From Paenibacillus ginsengihumi DSM 21568 (GTDB lineage: Bacteria; Bacillota; Bacilli; Paenibacillales; NBRC-103111): a DNA stretch of 64,000 nt. The stretch lies in the NCBI RefSeq assembly GCF_000380965.1, contig NZ_KB905559.1:1-64000 (forward strand), in the 5' to 3' direction. The notes below the pieces were generated by a model. The model did no database searches and was not told where the DNA came from. It worked only from the letters and a program-made list of their open reading frames with translations. Each line of letters begins with the position of its first letter. The first letter of the stretch is position 1. Both the position numbers and the translations under genes were made by a program. Shown in pieces: positions 35,444-43,446 of this stretch.

Positions 35444-36324
35444 GCTTCGACCTCCCTGCTCTTCGTAATCCTCACCTGAATCGTCGTTATGATCGCCACG
35501 ACGACAAAGAAAATAAGCGCCTTGGCGGTCCCGAGCCCGAACCGGTTATTTTGGAACGCCTCCGTATAAATGTTCAGCGCCAGCGATTCCGTCGATTTGA
35601 ACGGCCCGCCTTTGGTCAGCGACAAGTTCAGGTCGAACATCTTGAACGTGTTCGAGATCGCCAGGAACAGGCATACCGTCACTGCCGGCATGATGAGCGG
35701 GACGATAATCCGGAACAACACCTGGGCCGGAGATGCGCCGTCGATCTGGGCCGCTTCCAGCACATCCTTCGGCACATTGATCAGCGACGCGATATAGATC
35801 ACCATAAAGTAACCGGCCGACTGCCAGACGAAGACGATGACGATGCCCCAAAACCCGGTCGTTTCGTCGCCCAGCCACGGCAGGTTGAAGAACGGAATGT
35901 TCGTCAGCTGCCCGATGGCGGGAAAGCCTTTGACGAAAATAAACTGCCAGATGAACCCGAGCAGCAGCCCGCCGATCACGTTCGGCAAAAAGAACACGGT
36001 GCGAAGCGGGTTGCGCAGCTTGAGCGGGCGCGTCAGCAGCAGGGCGAGAATGAAGGCCAGCACATTCGTCAGGATGACCGCCGCGATCGAGAAACGGGTC
36101 GTGAACCAGAACGAGCGCATAAAGTCCGGATCGTTAAACAAAATTTGCTTGAAATTGCCGAGGCCGATGAAGGTCACCGTCCCCGAAACGCCGTTCCAAT
36201 CGGTAAAGGAATAATACATCCCCAGCAAAAAGGGAATCATCACGATCAAGGTAAACGAAATGAACGCCGGCCCGATAAATACGAGCTGTTCCAGCCAAGC
36301 CGACAGTGGGCGTCGTTTCATCAT
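35440..36324 (-). CDS. Sugar ABC transporter permease (MalF-like)
   Basis: 294 aa, six membrane helices. The EAA loop has PKDVLEAAQIDGASPAQVLF, RIIVPLIMP. Motifs GMYYSFTDWNG and FKMFDLNLSLTKGGP are typical of CUT1 permeases. It is first in a two-gene operon with the MalG-like partner. The divergent YesM/YesN pair upstream probably regulates it. Confidence 0.93.
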   Translation of the reverse strand: MMKRRPLSAWLEQLVFIGPAFISFTLIVMIPFLLGMYYSFTDWNGVSGTVTFIGLGNFKQILFNDPDFMRSFWFTTRFSIAAVILTNVLAFILALLLTRPLKLRNPLRTVFFLPNVIGGLLLGFIWQFIFVKGFPAIGQLTNIPFFNLPWLGDETTGFWGIVIVFVWQSAGYFMVIYIASLINVPKDVLEAAQIDGASPAQVLFRIIVPLIMPAVTVCLFLAISNTFKMFDLNLSLTKGGPFKSTESLALNIYTEAFQNNRFGLGTAKALIFFVVVAIITTIQVRITKSREVEA

Positions 36325-36567
36325 CTATTCCTCCTCCACATGCTTTGGCGATTGCCGCTATTGCGCCGTCAATTCCGGTTGTAGTACGCTGTATGAGTTC
36401 TCTTTAGAAGCCGCAATCGGATGGAGCGGGCATTGGGCCATCGACGGATTCGGCTATCCTTTTCGTATATCCCATTATAAATACGGGCATAACGCACCGA
36501 AACGGAAGATGATGAACCGATAGGTGCAAAATATTGACCATTCCCGACAAGGAGGCACCCGAAGGTT

Positions 36568-38388
36568 ATGGGCCGCAGCAGTTTCCGCTTTCGTCTGATT
36601 CTTGTGCTGCTCATTGCAACCATTGTCCCGATCAGCGCGTCGATGGTAGTAACGAACGTGTACACGAAACAGTCCGTCCGGCAGAACGCCATCCGCGAGA
36701 GCACCCGTCTGCTCGAGCAAGGGCGGCTGAATCTGATCAACTATATGGATTCGCTGAATCAGCTGTCCTTCTCCATTTACAGCGATTCGTCCTTCATCCG
36801 GCTGACTACTCTCGGCTTTACCGGCTACCAGAGCGAGCCGGAAATTTATCGCCTGATGCAGACGATATCGCTGAACAGGGACGTATCCCAGGTTTATATG
36901 AACATTTTCGAACGGGGTCCGGGCGAGGCGCGTTCGTTCCTGGTCCGCAACATGAGGCGATATCCGTATTCAGATATCAGCTACCAGCTGAAACCTCCTT
37001 ATTTGCCCGAATCCTTTGATGCGAAGGTCGAGCCGGCTCATATGAGCCATACATACGGCATTCCCATGTCTTTCTACTATGCCCCCGAGCCGGTAATCAG
37101 TATTCACCGCGCCATCTTCCGCATTCCGTCCATGAAGCGGATCGGCACCTTCTCGATCGATGTTCGGCTGACAGGCCTAGCGGAGATGATGGACCGGCTC
37201 CGTACCGAGCAGGAGGACGTTTATTTGCTGGATGCGGGCGGAACGGTGATCTACAGCTCGGAGGCGGGCTGGACGCCGGGCGAAAGCCGGCAAGGGGAGG
37301 AATGGGTCGGCCGCATGCTGGCGCAGCCGGAAGCGTCGGGCCACCTGGAAGCGGGGCAGAGCATGCATATATACGAGAAGGTGGAGACGCCTTATTTGAC
37401 ATGGTATATGGTCAAGCGCATTCCCTACGACCAGCTGTATCAAGGGGCCCGGGAGCTGCTGCGGATTCAGTTCGTTATTTTGGCGGTGCTGATGGCGGTG
37501 GTCGCGCTGCTCACCTTATGGATCAGCGTTCGCTTTACCCGGCCGATCAAGGAGCTGATCGGCTACATGAACCGGATTCGCTCAGGCCAGCTCGATGTGG
37601 ACATCCAGGTGAGCTCGCAGGACGAAATCGGCATCCTGGCCCGCCATTTTCGCGATATGATGGGGACGATCAATCATCTTATTACTCAGGAGTACAAGCT
37701 CAAGCTGGCGAACCGGACGAACCAGCTCAAGGCGCTGCAGGCGCAAATTCATCCGCATTTTCTGTACAACTCCCTGCAGTCGATCGGCACGCTCGCGCTG
37801 CAAAGCGGCGTGCCTAAGGTGTACAAGCTGCTCTCGGCGCTGGCCAAAATGATGCGCTACAGCATGAGTACGGGCGAAACCGTCGTCCCGCTGCGGCGGG
37901 AGCTGGAGCATGTGAAGGCGTATTTGCAGCTGCAGACGCAGCGTTTTGAGAATGAGCTGAACGTGCGGTATGATATGGATGAGGCTTCTGTCGACATTTT
38001 ACTACCGAAAATGACATTGCAGCCCCTCGTGGAAAATTATTTCAAGCACGGCTTCGACCCGCGGCATCAGACCGGCGAGCTTACGCTGTCCAGCCGCATC
38101 GATGCCGAGGCTTCCCCTCCTCTCTTGACGCTGGTCATAGAGGATAACGGCCGGGGAATGCCGGCGGAGGAGATCGACAGGCTGAACCGTCTGCTCTCCG
38201 AGTCGTCCGCCTCGGCCGCAGGGGAAGCGGGCGCGAAAGACGAATCCATCGGTCTGCTCAACGTCAAGACGAGGCTGGAGCTGTTCATCAGCGAACGGGC
38301 ATCGCTTCGGCTCGAGCCCCGTCAGCCGGCGGGGCTGCGCGTCGTCATCGTCATCCCTGCGGAATCGCCGCAGCGAGAGGAGGCGTAA
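36568..38388 (+). CDS. Sensor histidine kinase, YesM/LytS-like
   Basis: 606 aa. N-terminal membrane helix (FRLILVLLIATIVPISASMV), a ~260-residue extracellular sensor domain, second helix FVILAVLMAVVALLTLWISV, HAMP region (RFTRPIKELIGYMNRIRSG). The kinase core has HPHFLYNSLQSI with the phospho-His at 395 and an N-box LQPLVENYFKHGF. The ATP site is VIEDNGRGMP. Such kinases pair with an AraC-type regulator and control sugar-uptake genes, which here lie divergently. The next gene starts one base after the stop codon. Confidence 0.93.
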   Translation: MGRSSFRFRLILVLLIATIVPISASMVVTNVYTKQSVRQNAIRESTRLLEQGRLNLINYMDSLNQLSFSIYSDSSFIRLTTLGFTGYQSEPEIYRLMQTISLNRDVSQVYMNIFERGPGEARSFLVRNMRRYPYSDISYQLKPPYLPESFDAKVEPAHMSHTYGIPMSFYYAPEPVISIHRAIFRIPSMKRIGTFSIDVRLTGLAEMMDRLRTEQEDVYLLDAGGTVIYSSEAGWTPGESRQGEEWVGRMLAQPEASGHLEAGQSMHIYEKVETPYLTWYMVKRIPYDQLYQGARELLRIQFVILAVLMAVVALLTLWISVRFTRPIKELIGYMNRIRSGQLDVDIQVSSQDEIGILARHFRDMMGTINHLITQEYKLKLANRTNQLKALQAQIHPHFLYNSLQSIGTLALQSGVPKVYKLLSALAKMMRYSMSTGETVVPLRRELEHVKAYLQLQTQRFENELNVRYDMDEASVDILLPKMTLQPLVENYFKHGFDPRHQTGELTLSSRIDAEASPPLLTLVIEDNGRGMPAEEIDRLNRLLSESSASAAGEAGAKDESIGLLNVKTRLELFISERASLRLEPRQPAGLRVVIVIPAESPQREEA

Positions 38389-40023
38389 ATGATGAGAGCG
38401 ATTATTGTCGACGACGAAAAGCATGTCCGGGATGCCGTCATGCTCCTCGTGCCCTGGGAGGAGCTCGGGATCGCCGAGGTGCTCGAGGCGCAGGACGGCC
38501 TGGATGCGATCCGGCTCGTGACCGAGCATAAGCCGCAAATCGTCATTACCGACATGATGATGCCGCTCGGCAGCGGCAAGGAGCTGCTGGAATGGCTGAG
38601 CGAGCATTATCCGCAAGGCAAAACGATCGTCATCAGCGGCCACGACGATTTCGATCTGGTTCGCCACGCCGTCAAATACGGGGGCGTCGATTATATTTTG
38701 AAGCCTGTCGACGGGAAGCAGCTGCGGGCCGCGATGGAGCGGGCCATCCGCAGCTGGGAGGCTGAGGAAGCGGAGCGTCGCAAGGAGCGCGAGCGGAGCA
38801 TGGAGATGAATCGGATTCGCCCGGTGTTCTGGGACAAAATTTTGTCCTGCCTCATCTCCGAGCCCGCTTCCTACGAGCAGCACGCCGCGGCGCTGGACAA
38901 GGAGTTCGGGCTCGGCCGCCAGATCCGCGAATGCCGGGTCGCTATTGTCAGTCTGGATACGATGTCGCCCAGGCTGAGAGCCAAGTTCGAGCCGGACCTG
39001 GACCTGCTGTTCTTCTCGCTGACGAACGTATGCAACGAGGTGCTGCGCGACGGTACGGCCCGCAGCGGCGTCGCCTACCGCTACTGGAACAGCGAGAGCG
39101 AGATTATTTTGCTCCTGTACGGCCGGCAAGGTGAAGCGGCGCCGCTGCTGGAGAAGCTGGAGCGGGCGCTCGTCGCCACGTTCCGCAGCAGCCTGGACAT
39201 CGGCGCAAGCCGCGTGCGGGCATTTCCCGCGGAACTGCCTGCCGCCTACCAGGAAGCGAGGCAGGCGCTGAACCTGCGCAATTTGCTGCAAAGCGAAAAG
39301 AAGGTGCACCTGTACGAACCGGGAGCTTCCGCTCCGCTGGGCGATTTGGCCTTCGGCGATTACGCCGAGTCGATCCGGCTTGCCGTTCGCAGCGGCAGTC
39401 CCGAGCAGATCCGCAGAGCCGTCGCCGGGTGGATGCAGAGGGTGAGCCTGCTGGAGAGGATTACCGCCGAGCAGCTCGAGCTCTGGTGGCATGAATTCCA
39501 TGTCGCGAAGAACAAATGGCAGGCCGAATGGTTCGGCAGCGAAGCGCCGGCGCAAGCGGCCGCCGAAGCCTCCTTCGGAAGCATGCCGCTGTCCGCGCTG
39601 CTCGGCGAGGATGGCTCTCTCTCCCTGCAGCTCTGGGAGAAACGGCTGATCGACAGCCTGACCGGCCTGTCCCGGGCGATGCTCGGCCATCAGCGGCAGG
39701 AAAACAGCGTCATTCACGACATCGCCAAATATATACAGCAGCACTATCGGGAAGAAATGACGCTGCAAAGCATCTCCGGTCAATTCTTTTTGAGCAGGGA
39801 GTACATATCCCGGAAATTCAAGCAAGTGTTCGGGCTCAATCTGTCCGACTATCTGAGCGGCATCCGGATGGAGCATGCGAAGGTGCTCTTGCTTAATCCT
39901 CACCTGAGGATTGCCCAGGTGGCGCAAATGGTCGGATACGACGACGAAAAATATTTCAGCAAGGTGTTCAAAAAGCTTGTAGGGCAAACGCCCAACGAAT
40001 ACAGGAAGGTGAATTCGACGTGA
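38389..40023 (+). CDS. AraC-type response regulator, YesN-like
   Basis: 544 aa. Receiver: MRAIIVDDEKHVRDAVMLL, phospho-acceptor Asp55 in VITDMMMP, and Lys in ILKPVDGKQL. The middle ~300 residues are a YesN-type linker. The AraC helix-turn-helix is at ~450-544: LQSISGQFFLSREYISRKFK, MVGYDDEKYFSKVFKKL. It probably activates the divergent permease genes. The next ORF starts at the GTG that overlaps its stop codon. Confidence 0.93.
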   Translation: MMRAIIVDDEKHVRDAVMLLVPWEELGIAEVLEAQDGLDAIRLVTEHKPQIVITDMMMPLGSGKELLEWLSEHYPQGKTIVISGHDDFDLVRHAVKYGGVDYILKPVDGKQLRAAMERAIRSWEAEEAERRKERERSMEMNRIRPVFWDKILSCLISEPASYEQHAAALDKEFGLGRQIRECRVAIVSLDTMSPRLRAKFEPDLDLLFFSLTNVCNEVLRDGTARSGVAYRYWNSESEIILLLYGRQGEAAPLLEKLERALVATFRSSLDIGASRVRAFPAELPAAYQEARQALNLRNLLQSEKKVHLYEPGASAPLGDLAFGDYAESIRLAVRSGSPEQIRRAVAGWMQRVSLLERITAEQLELWWHEFHVAKNKWQAEWFGSEAPAQAAAEASFGSMPLSALLGEDGSLSLQLWEKRLIDSLTGLSRAMLGHQRQENSVIHDIAKYIQQHYREEMTLQSISGQFFLSREYISRKFKQVFGLNLSDYLSGIRMEHAKVLLLNPHLRIAQVAQMVGYDDEKYFSKVFKKLVGQTPNEYRKVNST

Positions 40024-40457
40024 ATACTTCAGTAGAGCCGGCTGCCGCGCAGCCGGCCAACCGCGCGCAGGCGAAGCCGCGCGGCGGAGCGACAGCCAAA
40101 ACTTATGTGCTGCTGCTTCTCGTCTGGGCCGCTCTCGTGGCCAGCGGGATGTGGGGCGCCAAGCTGTATACGGACCATCTCCGCGCCCAGATCGCGGCGG
40201 ATATCGCAAGGCAGACCGAAGCGCAGCTGGCGGCGGTAAAGGCGCAATATGAAGCGGAGCTCGCTCAGCTGAAGGAGTCGATCGGAGCGGATATGACGCA
40301 AATGCAGACGAAGATCGACTCGGTCGGCGAGCTGCTTGCTTTTACCAAGGACAGCGCCAACGAAAAGACGGATAACAGCAATCAGCTGTACACGCAGCTG
40401 GCGGAAGTGAAAAAACAACTGGACGAGCTGAAGAAAGATTTGGACGCCCTTCAGTAA
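40020..40457 (+). CDS. Membrane-anchored coiled-coil protein
   Basis: 145 aa from a GTG (40020) overlapping the upstream stop. Basic Ala/Pro-rich head, one membrane helix at about 27-46 (TYVLLLLVWAALVASGMWG), then a long coiled-coil rich in Gln, Glu and Lys (LAAVKAQYEAELAQLKESIG; VKKQLDELKKDLDALQ). No family recognised. It is translationally coupled between the regulator and the glycosidase, so it may be an accessory or scaffold for that envelope system. Confidence 0.7.
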   Translation: MNTSVEPAAAQPANRAQAKPRGGATAKTYVLLLLVWAALVASGMWGAKLYTDHLRAQIAADIARQTEAQLAAVKAQYEAELAQLKESIGADMTQMQTKIDSVGELLAFTKDSANEKTDNSNQLYTQLAEVKKQLDELKKDLDALQ

Positions 40458-40474
40458 GGAAAGGAAGAGCCTGA

Positions 40475-41545
40475 ATGAATCCGATCCCGCTGATCAACCG
40501 AACGATGCTGCTGGCGGGAGCGCCTTTTCTCGGCATTATTGTCTTTCTGATGATTTTCCCGCTCGCCGTCCAGCTGCCGGAGCGCGCCGAAACGGCGTTC
40601 TCCCGCATCGATCTCTCTCCCGCGCTGGAGGAGACGCTGGCCAAGCTGGACAAGACGCAGTCCGACGCCGCGCAAACGCGGGCGACGGTCGAACGGTTTT
40701 ACGAGCTGTATGCGAAAAGCAACGAAGCGATGTCGTCGATGCTGAAGACGGCCGAAGCAGCATCGCAGCGGCCGACCGCCATCTTCGAGGAACGGGTCGC
40801 CCGGCACCTGGGGGGCAAGGTATCCCGCTCCACCTCGACGGACAATATCGATTTGAAGCTGTATTATTTCAGCGAAGCGAAGTATAACGGCTATGGACTC
40901 AAGGTCGATCTGAAGTCCGATAAAGCGATGCAGATGGTGCTCGGCAACGATCAGGTCGGCGGCAGCGAGACGACGCTGAGCGCGGCGAAACGGTACGGCG
41001 CGGTGGCCGGGGTGAACGCGGGCGGCTATGCGGACGACCCGAAAACCGGCAAGCGGTATCCGCTCAGCACGACGATGTACAACGGCAAATATGTCTACGG
41101 CTTCGAGCCGACGTTCGACGATCTGGCCTTCGTCGGCATGTCCAAGGACCGCAAGCTGATCGGGGGCAAATTCTCCCGGCAGGCCGACCTGGACAAGCTG
41201 AATCCGGACTTCGGCGCCACGTTCGTGCCGGTGCTGCTGCAAAACGGCAAGAAGCAGCCGCTTCCGGCCGCCTGGCAGTCGACGCGCGCGCCGCGCACGG
41301 TCGTCGGCAGCTTCAAGAACGATCAGCTGCTGTTCCTCGTCGTGGACGGCTATGACGAGAACGGAAGCTCCGGCGCGACGCTTGCCGAGCTGCAGGACAA
41401 GCTGGTCGCGCTTGGCGTGAAGGATGCCTACAATCTCGACGGCGGAGGCTCCAGCAGCCTCGTTTACGAGGGACAGGTCATCAACAAGCCGTCGGACAAA
41501 GGCAGGCTGCGGCAGCTCCCGACCCATTTCCTGTTTTTTAAATAA
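40475..41545 (+). CDS. Phosphodiester glycosidase family protein (NAGPA domain)
   Basis: 356 aa. N-terminal hydrophobic anchor (LLAGAPFLGIIVFLMIFPLA), a coiled-coil stalk, then a NAGPA domain: AVAGVNAGGYADDP in the first half, FLVVDGYDENGSSGATLAEL, and the late KDAYNLDGGGSSSLVYEGQV signature. The family cleaves or recognises phosphodiester-linked sugars in wall or capsule polymers. It lies 17 nt after the coiled-coil gene; both, with the YesM/YesN pair, form a likely operon. Confidence 0.85.
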   Translation: MNPIPLINRTMLLAGAPFLGIIVFLMIFPLAVQLPERAETAFSRIDLSPALEETLAKLDKTQSDAAQTRATVERFYELYAKSNEAMSSMLKTAEAASQRPTAIFEERVARHLGGKVSRSTSTDNIDLKLYYFSEAKYNGYGLKVDLKSDKAMQMVLGNDQVGGSETTLSAAKRYGAVAGVNAGGYADDPKTGKRYPLSTTMYNGKYVYGFEPTFDDLAFVGMSKDRKLIGGKFSRQADLDKLNPDFGATFVPVLLQNGKKQPLPAAWQSTRAPRTVVGSFKNDQLLFLVVDGYDENGSSGATLAELQDKLVALGVKDAYNLDGGGSSSLVYEGQVINKPSDKGRLRQLPTHFLFFK

Positions 41546-41622
41546 CCATTGCGCGCCGTTCACATTTTATACGTTTTCTTTTGGGCGGCGGTTGGTTATA
41601 ATAGGCTAGGGAGGTGTCTCCG

Positions 41623-41721
41623 ATGTCAGCTACATTCTGGTTAGTCATCACCGTGTTCCTCATGTTTATCGTCGCCATGCTAACGGCAGCTTATAACGAG
41701 GACAAAACGAAAGGTCTGTAA
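41623..41721 (+). CDS. 32-aa single-pass membrane protein
   Basis: ATG at 41623 with GGAGGTG 6-7 nt upstream. It encodes MSATFWLVITVFLMFIVAML followed by TAAYNEDKTKGL: one helix and a short charged tail. A TATAAT box at 41597-41602 and a terminator overlapping the stop codon (41710-41735) make it a self-contained transcript. It is too short for routine gene finding. Function unknown; small proteins like this often bind and tune a larger membrane complex. Confidence 0.65.
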   Translation: MSATFWLVITVFLMFIVAMLTAAYNEDKTKGL

Positions 41722-41740
41722 TATTGCAGACCTTTCGTTT
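41710..41740 (+). terminator. Terminator of the 32-aa membrane protein gene
   Basis: Stem AAAGGTCTG/CAGACCTTT (41710-41718 with 41727-41735), 8-nt loop TAATATTG, tail CGTTTTTG. It lies over the stop codon of the small gene and 17 nt from the end of the convergent epimerase gene. Confidence 0.85.
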
Positions 41741-41756
41741 TTGTATATGCAGGCCG

Positions 41757-42749
41757 TTACAGCGAGCTGGTGCGGCGCGCCCATTTTTTCCGCTGCACGG
41801 GCCTTAGGCTCTTCGTATACGGCGCTTCGCGAAGCTTCTCCATAAACAGGCGGTGCACATGCTCGCCCATCGTCATCACCAGCCCTTCTTCGAGCGAAAT
41901 GCGCGGCTGCCAGTTCCATTCGCGCCGCACTTTATCGATATTCAGGCGCATCTGCTGCTTATCCTCCGCACGTCCCGCCTTGTACACCGGACGAACGAAG
42001 ACATTGAACAAATCTTGCAGGATGAGCAGCAGCTCCTCAATGCCCACGATTCGTCCCGAGCCGATATTGTAGGTCTGCCCGCTCCCCCGGGAAATCGCAA
42101 GCAGATTCGCTTCGGCGGCGTCGGAGACGTGAAGAAAGTCCCAGTACCGCGTATGCTTCCCGTAAATCGGCGGCCGCGAGCCGTCCATGACGCTATTAAT
42201 GATCCTCGAAAGGATGAAATCGTCGCGATCGCTGCGGCTTCCGTAAATGGAAGAATACCGCAATATCGTATAATCCAGACCGAATAAATTGGCGAACGCT
42301 TTGATATACTCCTCCGGAGCCAGCTTGGAAAATCCGAGGGCCGACTTGGGGGCGCACGGATAAGTCTCGTCGACAGGCTCCGGTTCCTTCGAGCCGTACA
42401 CTTCGGCGGACGAGCCGTAGACCAGTTTTTTCACATTAAACTCCCGGCACAAGTCCAGCAAATAGATCAAACCGCGCATATCGGGGTTCATCGCTCCGAG
42501 AGGCTTGCCCTGGGACGGAATCGGCGCTTCCGCCAAGTGAATGCACACATCGGGAAGCTCCTTCTCCATAATGCCGCGCATTTCGGGCCCGGCGATATCC
42601 GCATGATAAAACTGCGACTTCGGATGGATATTCTCGCTCCTTCCCGTAGTCATATTATCGACGACAACAACCTGCATCCCTTCCAGAATCAGCCTATCTA
42701 CCGTGTGCGAACCGATGAATCCGGCTCCGCCCGTCACCAAGATCTTCAT
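41757..42749 (-). CDS. NAD-dependent epimerase-like protein lacking the catalytic Tyr
   Basis: 330 aa from the ATG at 42749 (GGGGTG upstream). Extended SDR fold: NAD motif TGGAGFIGSH (7-15), YGSSAEVYGS at 111-120, and the IYGSRSD region. In UDP-sugar epimerases the active site is Y-x-x-x-K. Here the block is KSALGFSKLAPEEY, and position 138, four before Lys142, is Leu rather than Tyr. It may be inactive or use another residue. A UDP-glucose 4-epimerase/dehydratase relative is the nearest call. Operator-like sites lie upstream. Confidence 0.75.
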   Translation of the reverse strand: MKILVTGGAGFIGSHTVDRLILEGMQVVVVDNMTTGRSENIHPKSQFYHADIAGPEMRGIMEKELPDVCIHLAEAPIPSQGKPLGAMNPDMRGLIYLLDLCREFNVKKLVYGSSAEVYGSKEPEPVDETYPCAPKSALGFSKLAPEEYIKAFANLFGLDYTILRYSSIYGSRSDRDDFILSRIINSVMDGSRPPIYGKHTRYWDFLHVSDAAEANLLAISRGSGQTYNIGSGRIVGIEELLLILQDLFNVFVRPVYKAGRAEDKQQMRLNIDKVRREWNWQPRISLEEGLVMTMGEHVHRLFMEKLREAPYTKSLRPVQRKKWARRTSSL

Positions 42750-42752
42750 TCG

Positions 42753-42888
42753 TGATACACCCCTTATCAACGTATCAAGACAACCTGATACGAATTGTAT
42801 CATATTTTATCGAATAATAGGACTATTTCAAGTAAAAAACATTCATTTTTAAATGAAATTTTATAAAAATGGGATACTTTTTGTATCA
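42753..42888. promoter_or_regulatory. Cluster of TGATAC/GTATCA operator-like sites
   Basis: A palindrome TGATAC-N5-GTATCA lies at 42786-42802, a second GGATAC-N5-GTATCA at 42872-42888, and TGATAC (42753-42758) is matched by GTATCA (42772-42777) with a 13-nt spacer. The first site begins 3 nt beyond the epimerase ATG. Repeated half-sites of one motif suggest a dimeric regulator binding here, probably repressing the epimerase-like gene. Confidence 0.65.
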
Positions 42889-43446
42889 TAAATGAAGTTG
42901 CTGGAGCTAGTAGGGAGGATTGTCGGACTCGGAGGGCTGAATTTGCGTTCCAAGCGATTATTTTGCGACAGATCCGGCTCTTTTGGCGCACATTTGATCG
43001 CGGTTCATCGTTTTAACCAGAGACGGTTCATTCCAGAACGTTCGTTCCGACGCAAACGCTTCATATTTGTCCAACCGCAAACCGAGCTGACGTACAATCA
43101 CATTGATATCTACATTTATATGCTTCAGTTTATTCATCAATATTTCTCTCCATCCATGTTATAGTCAACTATATAAATATGCTGTTAGTCGTATAAAAAA
43201 ACGATATTCTTTACGGCATGGTATGCTTTATATTTTAATTTAATACAATTGATATACATGAATCATCCCTATATTACCAAAAGCAGCGTTACAACATAGT
43301 TACAGTTGCGCCTTTTCCTGCGTTTCTAAAAATTTTTTTAACTTTGGATTTTACTAATACCAGTTATTTGCTATAATCGAACCGGAAACCAAAAATAGTC
43401 CAAAATGACTATTTCCTTTCCGCGAGGAATTCGGAGGTCTTACATC
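42889..43446. other. Intergenic region with a palindrome and a possible small minus-strand ORF
   Basis: A 59-codon minus-strand frame starts at an ATG (43137) preceded by GGAGAG; it reads MNKLKHINVDINVIVRQLGL and continues with DKYEAFASERTF. It has no recognised family and may not be real. A palindrome TATAGT-CA-ACTATA (43160-43173) lies upstream of it. An extended -10, TGCTATAAT (43369-43377), precedes the regulator gene at 43447. Nothing else seen. Confidence 0.4.

Noticed and set aside
38002-40209. 735-aa minus-strand ORF opposite the YesM/YesN genes
   Set aside because: Antisense shadow; the plus-strand genes have complete motifs and ribosome sites.
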